Origin: Symbiodinium natans
Lineage: Eukaryota; Sar; Dinophyceae; Suessiales; Symbiodiniaceae
Length of the DNA: 64,000 nt
Reading direction: 5' to 3'
Assembly (NCBI GenBank): GCA_905221605.1
Contig: CAJNDS010000824.1
Span: forward strand, 327,001-391,000
How positions within the stretch are numbered: the stretch's first letter is position 1; every line of letters begins with the position of its first letter. This document shows positions 31,211 through 40,685 of this stretch, piece by piece. The notes beneath the pieces were generated by a model that had not been told where the DNA came from, ran no database searches, and saw nothing but the letters and a program-made list of their open reading frames with translations. The position numbers and the translations under genes are program-made.

Positions 31211-31412
31211 AGGTAGGGTTTCGTTCGGCTTAGGAAAGCCTACCGACCTGCAAGCGCGTCCCACCTAGTAGCTAGCTGCATCAGGCGCCCAAAATGTAGA
31301 ATCCTTCCGTTTGGAACCCCCTAAAGCCGCATCCCCCCCAGGGGGCACAACCCGACGTTAAACCCCCATGGCTGCCCGGAGGGGCTGAGTCCAATCTTGC
31401 AGCAACACCCCC

Positions 31413-31513
31413 TGATTCTTGGTAGGGAATGCGCGAAGAGCGGCCTATCTGTACCCTTTAAAAGGGATTCTCTAGGTAACTCAATTCCCTCCTTTCCCGA
31501 CTAAGAACCAGCC
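31413..31513. mobile_element. Palindromic element, family D (copy D2)
   Basis: ATTCTTGGTAGGGAATGCG at the left and CCCGACTAAGAACCAGCC at the right, with inner GTACCCTTTA / AAAGGGATTC. Same family as P450 intron 3. A C run follows immediately. Confidence 0.75.
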
Positions 31514-32383
31514 ACCCCCCCCCCCCCCCCCCCCCCCGATTTGACTCCCCGATAGCCAGAATTCACTGAATGGGCCAGAAGCCCCCAAGCATACCCTAAA
31601 CTTGCTGCTGTTTAGGGCTTAGGGCTTCGGGCTTAGGGCTGAGGGCTGAGGGCTGAGGGCTTAGGGCTTAGGGCTGAGGGCCCCAATAGAACCCTCAAGT
31701 CCCAAAGCCTCGGTGATCCCTGAACCCTGCAAAGCAATTGAGATCATCCCACACGGGCACCGAGGTGCACGGAGATCGGGGGCGCGCGTGACAGGTTCCA
31801 TTCGAGGGTTTAGGGTTCGAGCCTCGAGCCTGGGCTTGAGTAACGTAATAGCTGCACGAGTGCCCTTTACACTTTTTGGGATACTGAATAGAACTGAAAG
31901 TGTACACTTTTTTGGGGCTTATGAACTCAGCAACTAAGGCAACTTTAGTGCTTTTCTTTTCAAAGAGAGGCCCTTGTTGAGAGCAAGCCGCGGCTAGTCC
32001 CCACAACAGGTGCTCCTTTGCCTAAACTGGGTTCAATTCGAACCATTTTCTTCAAGAGATTTACACGGGACCCTAATCCCCCATTAGAATATCCCATGTC
32101 TCTAATGCTCAGTGAGTCCCATAAGTCCCCTCCCCCCCCCCCCCCCCCCCCAAACCCTGAGTCCTAGACCCGAGACCCGACTATCCCCGAACTCTGAATC
32201 CTACAGGCCCCTAAAGTTATGGCGTCCTTAAGGGAGGGGGTGTTCATGGGGGGGTAGGGAACCTTAAGGAAGCTTAGGGAGCCTTCGGGAGTAGCCTTCG
32301 GGAGTAGCGGGGAGTATCAGGGAAGCTTGGGTTACATAAACCGCTTGAACCCCTTTGCCCTCAGGACCCTGAATGAATACATG
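31514..32383. other. Spacer with GGGCTTA array and C runs
   Basis: GGGCTTA/GGGCTGA array at 31612-31680. C runs at 31516-31537 and 32132-32150. A plus-strand frame at 31713-31937 has no motif. GGGAGTAGCCTTC is tandemly repeated at about 32288-32310. Confidence 0.5.
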
Positions 32384-32490
32384 TATGGTTTAGGGTTTAG
32401 GGTTAGGGTTTAGGGTTTAGGGTTTAGGGTTTAGGATTGAGGGTTGAGGGTTGAGGGTTTAGGGTTTGGGGTTTAAGGTTTAATTAGGTG
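32384..32490 (+). repeat. (TTTAGGG)n array
   Basis: About 13 units with TTGAGGG variants. Confidence 0.9.
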
Positions 32491-32722
32491 GATTTCAGAG
32501 TTTCGTGCAGGTGGGGTGCCATCCTGGATCTGCCAGAGGAGGCCGTCACAAGGCCGCTGCAAGCACTGTAAAGCCTAAGCCCGGGCGCCCCATCAGCAAC
32601 CCTAAACCCTAAACCCTACAAACCCTAAATCCTATAAGCCCTAATCCCTTTACACCCTATAAACCCGATAAACCCTAAACCCTAAGCGATTGCTTCAACA
32701 GGTTCTTGATCTATCAATCGCA

Positions 32723-32829
32723 GGGTTTCCGAAATTACGGGGTGCCTTATTATTGGGTCCTTATGATAAAGGGAACCCTGCTATTTGGGGGGTCTATTTT
32801 AGGGCGTCCCTCAATTTCGTGGACCCCCG
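32723..32829. mobile_element. Palindromic element, family C (copy C3)
   Basis: GGGTTTCCGAAATTACGGGG at the left and TCCCTCAATTTCGTGGACCC at the right. Confidence 0.7.
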
Positions 32830-32855
32830 AGGTTGCAAAGCACAGGATGCACACT

Positions 32856-33013
32856 CTGGGATGTTCCCCCCTTATACTAGTGTTGAGGGTTGAGGGTTTA
32901 GGGTTTAGGGTTTAGGGTTTAGGGTTTACTGACAGCTCCTTAATAGGGATTCTAGTGGGGGGTTACTATAATCCTTATTCAGGGCTGTTAGTGTAAAGGG
33001 GGGAGCATCCCAA
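32856..33013. mobile_element. Family B element invaded by telomere-like repeat (copy B5)
   Basis: Left end GGGATGTTCCCCCCTTATAC and right end GGGGGGAGCATCCCAA are separated by an extra TTGAGGG/TTTAGGG array at 32882-32930, placed next to the left arm. Confidence 0.75.
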
Positions 33014-33029
33014 CGCGCCCTCAGACCCG

Positions 33030-33230
33030 AAACCTCTACACCCTAAAAACCTTAAACCCTTGCCAACCCCAAACGCCTTTCAACCCTGAAAAGGCCTAAG
33101 AACCCGAAGTGCAAAGCCCAAGATGCGCACTGATCACCCTGCTTCAGGACCCTCTGCACCCTAGAAACCTTAAACCCTAGAAGCCCCAAAAAGCCCGAAG
33201 AACCCTAAGGGCAAAGCCCAAGATGCCTTG
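33030..33230 (+). repeat. Imperfect tandem repeat, about 120-bp unit
   Basis: CTCTACACCCTAAAAACC...GTGCAAAGCCCAAGATGCG is followed by CTCTGCACCCTAGAAACC...GGCAAAGCCCAAGATGCC. Confidence 0.65.
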
Positions 33231-33231
33231 C

Positions 33232-33452
33232 TTAAACCCTAAACCCTAAACCCTAAACCCTAAACCCTAAACCCTAAACCCTGAACCTTAAACCCTAAGC
33301 CCTAAACCCTAAACCCTAAATTCAGGATCCGGGTCTGCGCGGTGAACCACCTTGGTCGAGGCGAGTGGAGCCACGAGGAGGTCGAGGCCGGTGGAACTGC
33401 GAGCTGCCGCCCTAAACCCTAAACCCTAAACCCCAAACCCTAAACCCTAAAC
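33232..33452 (+). repeat. CCCTAAA arrays around an FN3-like exon
   Basis: 33232-33318 and 33411-33452, on both sides of the island at 33326-33410. Confidence 0.9.
33326..33410 (+). CDS. Putative exon: end of a fibronectin type III-like domain
   Basis: After acceptor ttcag it reads RIRVCAVNHLGRGEWSHEEV and then EAGGTASC. The pattern xVxAxNxxGxGxWS is the conserved F-G strand end of FN3 domains. The island lies wholly between CCCTAAA arrays. An FN3 start-like island is at 39307, but the two are 6 kb apart. Confidence 0.45.
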
Positions 33453-33488
33453 CACTCTTTCATATATAATATAAATGTTAATGACTTT

Positions 33489-33925
33489 GCGGGCAAGGTC
33501 ATATATTTAGCGGGCAAGGTCATATATTTAGTGGGCAAGGTAATATATTTAGCGGGCAAGGTCATATATTTAGCGGGCAAGGTCATATATTTAGTGGGCA
33601 AGGTCCATTGGCTAAAAAATGACCTTGCCCACTAAATATATGACCTTGCCCGCTAAAGGGCGACCTTGCCCACTAAATCTATGACCTTGCCCGCTAAATA
33701 TATGACCTTGCCCGCTAAATATATTGCCCGGGCCAGGTTATATATTTAGCGGGCAAGGTCATATATTTAGCGGGCAAGGTCATATATTTAGCGGGCAAGG
33801 TCATATATTTAGCGGGCAAGGTCATACATTTAGCGGGCAAGGTCATATATTCAGCGGGCAAGGTCACACATTTAGCGGGCCAGGTCATATATTTAGCGCG
33901 CAAGGTCATGTATTTAGTGGGCAAG
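33489..33925. repeat. 21-bp minisatellite in three alternating blocks
   Basis: The unit GCGGGCAAGGTCATATATTTA is repeated about 6 times on plus (33489-33605), about 5 times inverted (33620-33732) and about 9 times on plus again (33733-33925). The first two blocks can fold into a long hairpin. Confidence 0.95.
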
Positions 33926-34003
33926 CCCCCCCACCCCCCCCTCCCCCACCCCCCCACCCCCCCACCCCCCCCACCCACCCCCCCCCCCCCCCGCCCCCCC
34001 CCC
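33926..34003 (+). repeat. C-rich tract (CCCCCACC)n
   Basis: Almost pure C with scattered A, T and G. It links the two minisatellites. Confidence 0.95.
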
Positions 34004-34004
34004 C

Positions 34005-34335
34005 GAGGATGCTAGTTGAACACGCTCGGTCCCCAAAAATCACGGATGCTAGTTGAACACGCTCGGTCGCCAAAAAGCAGGATGCTAGTTGAACACGCTC
34101 GGTCCCCAAAAAGCACGGATGCTACTTGAACACGCTCGGTCGCCAAAAAGCATGATGCTAGTTGAACACGCTCGGTCCCCAAAAAGCACGGATGCTAGTT
34201 GAACACGCTCGGTCGCCAAAAAGCAGGATGCTAGTTGAACACGCTCGGTCCGCAAAAAGCAAGGATGCTAGTTGAACACGCTCGGTCGCCAAAAAGCAGG
34301 ATGCTAGTTGAACACGGTCGGTCTTCAAGAAGCGA
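34005..34335 (+). repeat. 36-37-bp minisatellite with alternating unit types
   Basis: About nine copies of GATGCTAGTTGAACACGCTC-GGT. Units alternate between CGGTCCCCAAAAA and CGGTCGCCAAAAA, which makes a roughly 73-bp higher-order repeat. Confidence 0.95.
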
Positions 34336-34375
34336 TGATGCTAGTTGTTCTCACTGGTTTTGACCCCGTACCTTG

Positions 34376-34460
34376 CCTAAATCCACTAAGGTTTTTGCCC
34401 AGATCCACGAAGGTTTTTGCCCAAATCCACGAAGGTTTTTGCCCAAATCCACGAAGGGGT
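34376..34460 (+). repeat. 22-bp minisatellite, about 4 copies
   Basis: Unit TTTTTGCCCAAATCCACGAA-GG. Confidence 0.9.
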
Positions 34461-34495
34461 TTAACATTTAAATATTTTTTGTTGTAGGAGAGGTA

Positions 34496-34658
34496 AGCAT
34501 TCACTAGTTGAGCAGCTTTCAAGGCCATAGGGGAATCGGGAAGGAACGTAGCTGCCCAGAGAGGAGGAGGATTAGATTATTTTCCTAATGGCGTGGGACC
34601 CAATGGGCGGGTGGGTATTCCCCTATGGCCTTGAAAGCTGCTCAACCAGTGAATGCTT
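34496..34658. repeat. 163-bp inverted repeat with 42-bp arms
   Basis: AAGCATTCACTAGTTGAGCA... (34496-34536) is the inverted copy of ...TGCTCAACCAGTGAATGCTT (34617-34658) with about one mismatch. The loop is about 80 bp. Family not seen elsewhere in the window. Confidence 0.9.
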
Positions 34659-34699
34659 GGACCAGAGATGCTGAACCTTAAACCCTAAACCCTAAACCC

Positions 34700-35482
34700 T
34701 AGACCCAAACCACGCTCTAAACTCCAAGTCCCAAGCTTAGAGCCACTCGACCGTGCAAGTGAGGGTGTGCCGACACTTCGACAGAGTCTTGTGGCAGCAG
34801 CCCAGAACCCTAAGCCCCAAATCCGGCAAAGCCCGAAATCCGAACCCCCACGCCACCCGGTGAGTTGAAGATCCTCTCCTCAGCCGATAATGCAGTGCAG
34901 TCGCATCTGAGACCCGCTACTGGACATTTGTCCCACTTGCAGCCCGCTTGCACTCCACTTTGCACCCCACTTTGCCCCCTCCACTTTTCATCCCGCTTGT
35001 TCTCTGGCACGTCCGGATCATAATCTGTACACACAAAGTGGGGTGAACTCAGTCAGCTTCAAATATGAGACTGGAAAATCATGGCAGAGCGTCTGAAGCC
35101 CTGCCAATCCTGCACCCCCTCCCCACCCCCCGGGTTTAGGGTTTAGGGTTTAGGGTTTAGGGCTTAGGGCTTAGGGCTTAGGGTTTAGGGCCCCCCCCCC
35201 CCCCCAACAACAAAGACCCTTGCTCAAGCGCTCCTGCGGATGTGCGCAGGTCACCACGACCAGGGCCAAACCTGGGTCGAAAATTCGCATCTGGGCTCGG
35301 TTTAAGTTCAAGGGCCTTCAGGATGTTTAGGAGTTTTTTCGGGCCCCCTTTTAGTCCGGGGTGAAGACATCACAGGGCCCCAACAAGGTCACTTGGGAAT
35401 GTATTTAGGGGTAGGAGAGCCTTGAAGAGTGTTTCGCCTTCGGAGGCAAGGCTTCGTTGGGCTTAGGGTTTAGGTGTCCTGT
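34700..35482. other. Spacer without confirmed gene
   Basis: Minus-strand frame 34810-35034 contains a short repetitive SGVQSGVQAG; no family. TTTAGGG/GGGCTTA array at 35132-35189 and a C run. A small island at 35252-35320 (VTTTRAKPGSKIRIWARF) has an exon look but unclear borders. Confidence 0.4.
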
Positions 35483-35592
35483 TTTGGGATGTTCCCCCTT
35501 GTACTACTATACTAACTGTCCTTGATAGGGATAGTAATCGGGGGTCCTATGATCCCTATTAAGGACTCTGAGTATGACAGGGGCATCCCAAG
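35483..35592. mobile_element. Palindromic element, family B (copy B6)
   Basis: TTTTGGGATGTTCCCCCTTG at the left, GAGTATGACAGGGGCATCCC at the right, with inner GTCCTTGATAGGGAT and ATCCCTATTAAGGAC. Confidence 0.85.
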
Positions 35593-35800
35593 TCCAGTTA
35601 CACAACGTCCGCCTAAAGTTAGGGCACTCAGCAAGGGACCTCGGAAGTGGGGTCCTCTTTTTTGGGTAACCCCTCATCGAATCCCCTTATGAAAAAGGAC
35701 CTCCCTAAACTCTAAGCCCCCAAAAGGGCTCAAAACCCTCGCGCTGAAAGTTGCAGCGGGGTAGTATTTATTGACGGGAGGTGGCTTAAACCTTTCTCCG

Positions 35801-35932
35801 ATGAGTGTTGACACCGCTCAGGAGTCGTCTTGGCCAAAGGTGTCCGGACGTGTACCCAGTGCGCGAATCCAATCGGCAAAGAGCCAGGCGCCAGCATTTC
35901 ATGGCGGAGTGAGCTTCGACGGGTACGACGAA
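35801..35932 (+). CDS. Putative exon, unknown protein
   Basis: ATG, then SVDTAQESSWPKVSGRVPSA, RIQSAKSQAPAFHGG and VSFDGYDE before a GT (gaa/gtgtgg). No family recognised. Confidence 0.35.
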
Positions 35933-36131
35933 GTGTGGGGTTTTCCTGGTTTAAGTTTGGCGTTTTCGGCTTAAGGTTGAAGGTCTCAAGCAAGGGAAGA
36001 AAGAGCAAGTCAACCGCGCCCCAAAATACAAAGCTCAGCAGCCTGCCATGACCGTCATGACCTTTGCAAACTCGGGCTTTAGCCGCCTTAAGTACAGGAG
36101 TATTGGCAAAGATCATAGGTCCATGCAATAT

Positions 36132-36228
36132 GGGGGTTTCCGAAATTAGGGGTACCTTTTTGGGTCCTGATTAGAAGGGAATCCTACCATTTGGCGACTC
36201 TATTAGGGGTCCCTTATGTGCGTAGATC
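36132..36228. mobile_element. Palindromic element, family C (copy C4)
   Basis: GGGGGTTTCCGAAATTAGGG at the left; the right end GGGGTCCCTTATGTGCGTAG is a diverged inverse. Confidence 0.6.
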
Positions 36229-36434
36229 TAGCCGTCTCTTCATTGTGAGAGCAGAGCTTGCTCAAGTGAAACCTATACAGCAGCAATGGTCTGCTTTCAA
36301 ACCTGTAAAAGTTTCAATCTGAATTCTGAACGGGCCTTAGTTTAGGGTTTAGGATTTAGGGTATGTTTCCCTGTTAAGCACTATTTCTGTATGGGCACCG
36401 ACTTTAAGTGAGAGCTCAGAACCTTCGCACCTCA

Positions 36435-36524
36435 ATGCTCCGAAGCCTGTGGCTAGGTGCGGTTGCCTACGCCCAGCTGGTCTGCCGGTCCGTCTTCCAT
36501 CCAGGCCAAATCCCCAAGCCTTAG
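36435..36524 (+). CDS. Putative first exon with signal peptide
   Basis: ATG followed by LRSLWLGAVAYAQLVCRSVF; the hydrophobic core and small residues look like a secretory signal. It stops at 36522-36524 inside TTAG, or may splice near ccag/gcc before the TTTAGGG array at 36524-36585. Confidence 0.4.
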   Translation: MLRSLWLGAVAYAQLVCRSVFHPGQIPKP

Positions 36525-36908
36525 TAGGGTTTAGGGTTTAGGGTTTAGGGCTTAGGGTTTAGGGTTAGGGTTTAGGGTTTAGCAGCCCTCAAACTTGAAG
36601 CTTTTGAACCCTAAACCCTAAAAAAATCTTGAACCTTATATGCCCTAAGCCTTTTGCCCGCATTGCCCCTGCAAGCTCAGCAGGGACTGAAACTACTCAA
36701 TCCCTAAACCCTAAATCCTAAACCCAAAACCTACCGAACCCCAAATCCTGAATCCTGGGGCTTGCATGGGAAGGGGTATCACTTGCCGGCCTTTGTGGGT
36801 GTTTAGGGCTTTTGGGGGAGACTTTCTGACAGCAAGAGCAGGAAGGAGTGTAGAGGTTTTAGATTTTTGTCGCTGGAGCCCTTGCGCCCCTGGCCGCAGA
36901 CTGCAAAC

Positions 36909-37305
36909 ATGGCCCTTTCTGCCCAAAGTGCCGAGAGCGGGTGGCGCAAAAGGCCGGGAAGGGCGTCGGGCGAACTGTCAAGCTCATGCCACAACCTTTT
37001 TGCTGCCTGGCACACTGCAAAAGAGAGAGAGAGAGAGAGAGAGACAGAGATTGAGAGAGAGAGAGAGGGAGAGAGAAAGAGAGAGAGACCGAGCAGAAGA
37101 AGAAGAAGAAGAAGAAGAAGAAGAAGAAGAAGAAGAAGAAGAAGAAGAAGAGAAGAGAGAGAGAGAGAGAGCTTTGAGGGGATGGGGGGCTCTGATGCTA
37201 GCCGTGCCCTTTCGCGCTTGCGAGGTGCTGCCCTGCTGCGTTTGCAGGGGCCTCATCGAGTCCTGGCGTCAGGGTTCTGCTGAGGATGCAGAGTCCGAGT
37301 CATGA
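36909..37305 (+). CDS. Two putative exons around a GA/GAA microsatellite
   Basis: ATG at 36909 with ALSAQSAESGWRKRPGRASG and ELSSSCHNLFAAWHTAK; then (GA)n and (GAA)n microsatellites (37021-37180); then after ttgcag at about 37248 the frame GLIESWRQGSAEDAESES with a stop at 37303-37305. The microsatellite may be an intron or, less likely, a read-through RE/E-rich segment, because one frame (36766-37305) stays open across it. Confidence 0.3.
37021..37180 (+). repeat. (GA)n and (GAA)n microsatellite
   Basis: GA tract with interruptions, then about 20 GAA/AGA units, then GA again. Confidence 0.97.
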
Positions 37306-37574
37306 CATGGGCCAGATGGCCCTCACATGGATGTAGTAGGTGAGCAAAGCCGAGTTTTGACCTTTGCCCATTAACTCCCTGAACCCCGAAAATCCCCAAA
37401 CGCTCTTACACCGAGCAGCCTGTTTATTAGATCCCATTTGTGCCTTCAACTTGGCTTTGCGCACCGTGCTGTCGTCGAGCGAACAGTCAGTCGTCCATCC
37501 AGCCGCGTCAACAAAAACCTGGGCTTGAGGCTTCAACGGCAAGGGCTTACGCGTTCAGTGCTAGGGCTTGGGCG

Positions 37575-37656
37575 TCCAGTGTTAGGGTTTAGGGTTTAGG
37601 GTTTAGGGTTTAGGGTTTAGGGTTTAGGGTTTAGGGTTTAGGGTTTAGGGTTTAGG
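37575..37656 (+). repeat. (TTTAGGG)n array
   Basis: About 11 perfect units immediately upstream of the next exon-like island. Confidence 0.97.
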
Positions 37657-37668
37657 CTCTGCATGCAG

Positions 37669-37820
37669 ATGCAAGCGCACGGCATGGCAACATGACCCAT
37701 GACAAACTCGCTGCCTCCTCTTCGAGCATCATCCACTCTTCATCCAGATTCCCTGTACTGAAAATGGACGCTACTACATTGAGACATCCTGAAATACCGT
37801 CAAGAAGATCCACTGCGTGA
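37669..37820 (+). CDS. Putative terminal exon, unknown protein
   Basis: Acceptor gcatgcag, then ASARHGNMTHDKLAASSSSI, IHSSSRFPVLKMDATTLRHP and EIPSRRSTA, stop at 37818-37820. Ser-rich. No family. Confidence 0.35.
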
Positions 37821-37896
37821 AGTCCCAAGCCCGAACTAAGACCCTGAACACCACTTAAGCCCCTGACATAACCAAAAGAATGGCCTTTGAGTCAGT

Positions 37897-37991
37897 CCCT
37901 AAGATTATAACAGTCCTTGAGAGAGATTAGGATAGGGGCTACTATACCTATAAATGACTGCGAGTATAAGGGGGAACATCCCAACCAGAAG
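37897..37991. mobile_element. Palindromic element, family B (copy B7), ending at a splice acceptor
   Basis: The right arm TGCGAGTATAAGGGGGAACA-TCCC ends at accagaag, directly before an exon-like frame. The left arm is diverged. Confidence 0.65.
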
Positions 37992-38150
37992 AGCTTTAAA
38001 TCCCCAAGCCCGACAAACCCATTACACATGGCCTGGGCCAACGCGCACGTGGCCCGGCTGGCCGCGCAGGCCCAAAGAGCTGAGAGCCAAGAATGTGGCA
38101 GAGCCGAGAGAGAATTCCTTGACTTTTACTCCGCATCCGACTTTGCCTGA
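37992..38150 (+). CDS. Putative terminal exon, unknown protein
   Basis: Reads SFKSPSPTNPLHMAWANAHV, ARLAAQAQRAESQECGRAER and EFLDFYSASDFA, then TGA at 38148-38150. The strong helix-like pattern suggests real coding sequence. No family. Confidence 0.45.
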   Translation, partial: SFKSPSPTNPLHMAWANAHVARLAAQAQRAESQECGRAEREFLDFYSASDFA

Positions 38151-38224
38151 AACCATAACCCCCTAAGCCCTGTAAACCCCTGAAAACCCCTAAAAACCCC
38201 TAAAAACCCTAAACCCTTAAGCAG

Positions 38225-38344
38225 CTCCGAAGCACTGCGCAGGCTCCCCCCGAGGATGTTTGCGGCCTGGTGGTCGTTTGCTCCTGGCCGATGCCCGAAG
38301 CTGTGCACTTTGGCCAGAAGGCTTCAGGAAAGAGGAAGGCTTGA
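38225..38344 (+). CDS. Putative terminal exon, unknown protein
   Basis: Acceptor ttaagcag, then LRSTAQAPPEDVCGLVVVCS and WPMPEAVHFGQKASGKRKA, TGA at 38342-38344. A CCCTAAA array (38357-38455) follows. Confidence 0.4.
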   Translation, partial: LRSTAQAPPEDVCGLVVVCSWPMPEAVHFGQKASGKRKA

Positions 38345-38356
38345 GGCCCTAACACG

Positions 38357-38455
38357 CCCTAAACCCTAAACCCTAAACCCTAAACCCTAAACCCTAAACC
38401 CTAAACCCTAAACCCTAAACCCTAAACCCTAAACCCTAAACCCTAAACCCTAAAC
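38357..38455 (+). repeat. (CCCTAAA)n array, 14 units
   Basis: Perfect 7-mers. Confidence 0.97.
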
Positions 38456-38532
38456 TCCAAGCCTTGCGGGACCATCTATGGGATGGATGAGTTTGACTCT
38501 TGGGACCCTGAACCCTAAAGGCCTAGCCACAG

Positions 38533-38626
38533 CGCATGGCCCAGGCTGGAGCAGTACGAGCGCTTTCGGGAGAGGCTGGCGGCAGCGATGCCGAAAGAGG
38601 CCCAGCCACCCAAGGATTTGTTTTAG
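38533..38626 (+). CDS. Putative terminal exon, unknown protein
   Basis: After agccacag: AWPRLEQYERFRERLAAAMP and KEAQPPKDLF. The stop TAG at 38624-38626 is the first TTTAGGG of the array that follows. A second frame is also open here, so the frame choice is uncertain. Confidence 0.35.
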
Positions 38627-38680
38627 GGTTTAGGGTTTAGGGTTTAGGGTTTAGGGTTTAGGTTCGGCATTCTCTTGGGG

Positions 38681-38704
38681 TGGGGGGGGGGGGGGGGGGG
38701 GGGG
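38681..38704 (+). repeat. Poly-G tract
   Basis: About 23 consecutive G after a TTTAGGG array (38625-38663). Confidence 0.95.
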
Positions 38705-38806
38705 CAGGATTTCTTTAGGCTTGCAGGGCTTCAGGGGGATTTGTTGAGGGAGAGATTGAAAGGGAGGCTCTTTGTTGGATCTCGGAGGCCTGAGATCTCT
38801 TGGTAG

Positions 38807-39218
38807 GCGTCGATCGACGAAATCGGCACAAAAAGGCAGGTGCTTGATGTCAATCATCACGTGGGATGTTCCCCCTTATACTGACAGCCCTTACTAGGGA
38901 TTCTAATAGGGGGTAGTTACTATAGTCCCTACTAAGGACTGTTGGTATAGTTATAGGGTTCTTAAGGCAGGGGGGTTCAAGGGGAGTAGGGACCTGCGGA
39001 ACTTTTGCGAAGTATCGGGAGCCTTTTAGGGAGTGGTAGGTCCCCTTATAGAAACAGCCCCTAATAGGGATTCGAAGAAGGGGTACTAGAGTCCCTGTTA
39101 AGGACTGTTAGTATAAGGGGGGAGCATCCCGAGTTGTCATGGTTTCTTCGGCAGGCCATTGATTCCGCTATCATTTTGTGGGGCTGGACCCTGGAACGCT
39201 CGGTCCTGGAGCACAAAC
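38807..39218 (+). CDS. Two exons of an unknown protein split by a family B introner
   Basis: Exon 38807-38860 reads ASIDEIGTKRQVLDVNHH and ends in phase 0 at cac/gtggga. The next exon from 39134 reads LSWFLRQAIDSAIILWGWTL and ERSVLEH. The intron 38861-39133 (GT-AG) is a double family B element. The 3' border is unclear (about 39218). No family recognised. Confidence 0.45.
38861..39133 (+). mobile_element. Double family B element filling an intron (copy B8)
   Basis: GTGGGATGTTCCCCCTTATA opens a first palindrome ending near GTTGGTATAG (about 38950). A second partial copy (GGTCCCCTTATAGAAACAGC ... GGGGGGAGCATCCC) closes at 39133 with AG. The outer ends still form an intact inverted pair, so it looks nested or tandem. 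Confidence 0.75.
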
Positions 39219-39300
39219 CCCCAAACCCCAAAACCCCCAAACCCCAAACCCCAAAACCCCAAACCCCAAACCCCAAACCCTAAACCCTAAACCCTCCACC
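39215..39300 (+). repeat. (CCCCAAA)n then (CCCTAAA)n
   Basis: Array between two exon-like islands. Confidence 0.9.
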
Positions 39301-39306
39301 CTCGCC

Positions 39307-39410
39307 ATGAGCTTGAGAAGCCCAACAGTGAAGCCTGTGAGTGGAGGCATACGTCTATCCTGGCACCACTCTGCACTGCACGATCTGCACCTTGCGGGCG
39401 TTCACTGCAG
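39307..39410 (+). CDS. Putative exon: start of a fibronectin type III-like domain
   Basis: Reads MSLRSPTVKPVSGGIRLSWH then HSALHDLHLAGVHC. The pattern P-x-V-x-P-V-x-G-G-I-x-L-x-W is like the A-B-C strands of FN3 domains. Flanked by CCCTAAA (left) and TTTAGGG (right). Confidence 0.4.
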
Positions 39411-39414
39411 GAGT

Positions 39415-39895
39415 GGGGTTAGGGTTTGGGGTTTGGGGTTAGGGTTTTGGGTTAGGGTTTATGGTTTAGGGTTCAGGGTGTAGTGTTTAGGGCTTAGGGC
39501 TTAGGGCTTAGGGCTTAGGGCTTAGGGCTTAGGGCTTCGGGCTTAGGGCTTAGGGTTTAGGGTTCAGGGTTTAGGGTTTGTGGTATAGGGTTTGGGTTTA
39601 GGGTTTAGAGATTTTAGGGTTTAGGGTTTAGGGTTTAAGGTTTAGGGTTTAAGGGGGGAGTTGAGGGTGTACGGCATTCGGGGGTATAGGGTGCAGAGTT
39701 TAGAGCACCTTGTTGAGGTGGTCATCGGTAACACTTGGGAACCCTAAACCCTGAACCCTGGACCCTAGACCCTAGACCCTAAATTTAAACCCTAAACCCT
39801 AAACCCTAAACCCTAAACCCTAAACCCTAAACCCTAAACCCTAAACCCTAAACCCTAAACCCTAAACCCTAAACCCTAAACCCTAAACAGCAGCA
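39415..39895. repeat. Head-to-head telomere-like arrays
   Basis: 39415-39660 is TTTAGGG/GGGCTTA and 39740-39890 is CCCTAAA (about 20 units); the arrays converge around a short unique spacer. Confidence 0.95.
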
Positions 39896-39901
39896 GGCCC
39901 C

Positions 39902-39974
39902 ATGGACCCCGGGGAGCAGCGCCGGAGCGCTGAGCGCTGGCGCACGATCCTGGACGCGGCGCGGCGCGACCCAG
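39902..39974 (+). CDS. Putative first exon, unknown protein
   Basis: ATG then DPGEQRRSAERWRTILDAAR-RDP before GT. A perfect 20-bp palindrome (GGTTGGCCTGCAGGCCAACC, 39974-39993) spans the donor. Flanked by CCCTAAA and TTTAGGG arrays. Confidence 0.35.
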
Positions 39975-40004
39975 GTTGGCCTGCAGGCCAACCTGCAGCT
40001 GATT

Positions 40005-40262
40005 GTAGGGTTTAGGGTTTAGGGTTTAGGGTTTATAGGGGTTATAGGGCTTTTTATAGGGTATTTATGGGGTTGTAGGGTTTGTAGGGCTTCTGTGGCT
40101 GCTTGAAGGGTTTAAGTTTAGGGGGGGTTGATAGGGGTTTGGGGTTGATAGGGTTTAGGGTTGAAAGGGTTTACGGGTTATACTGGGTTACGGTTTATAG
40201 GGTTTAGAGTTTACAGGCTTTAGGGTTTATAGGGCTTCGGGTTTATGAGGGTTGGCCTGAAG
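40005..40262 (+). repeat. TTTAGGG and TTTATAGGG variant tract
   Basis: Degenerate array with GGGTTGATAGG and GGGTTTATAGG variants up to the boundary of the large element. Confidence 0.85.
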
Positions 40263-40374
40263 GCCTGGGTTTAGGAACCCGTGTTTTTTTTTTTGTTGTG
40301 GGTGCTTTTTTGCTGTGGGTGCTTTTTTCGGGGGCCGCCCCGGTGAGTGAGTGACCTGGTGCGTGTCCCCCGCA

Positions 40375-40685
40375 CCCCAGCACGCCCCGCACCCGCAGCA
40401 AAAAACAAAAACGCGCCCCGCAACCGCAGCAAAAAAAAAAAAACGCGCCCCCCCCCCCCCTCCCCCCCCCCTTCCTCCCCACCCCGCAGGTGGTGAGTGA
40501 CCTGGCGCGTGTCGCCCCCGCACCCGCAGCAAAAAAAAAAAACCCCAAAAAAAAAACTCCCGGTGAGCCCGCCCCCGCACCCGCAGCAAAAAAAAAACGC
40601 GCCCCCGCGCAGCAAAAAAAAAAACGCACCACCCCCCAGTGATGAGTGACCTGGCGCGTGTCGCAGCAAAAAAAAACAACGCCCC
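40375..40685 (+). repeat. (A-run + CGCGCCCCCGCACCCGCAGC)n repeats, left cluster
   Basis: About six units of an A run followed by a C/G-rich 20-mer. The same unit recurs in the same orientation at 45150-45345. Confidence 0.9.

Noticed and set aside
33489-33925. CRISPR-like array of 21-bp repeats
   Set aside because: Units are directly adjacent without unique spacers, and the genome is eukaryotic.
33724-34056. Open frame with a seven-residue GQGHIFS repeat and a proline tract
   Set aside because: Translation of the 21-bp minisatellite and C tract; no flanking unique coding sequence. Not treated as a silk-like or antifreeze protein.
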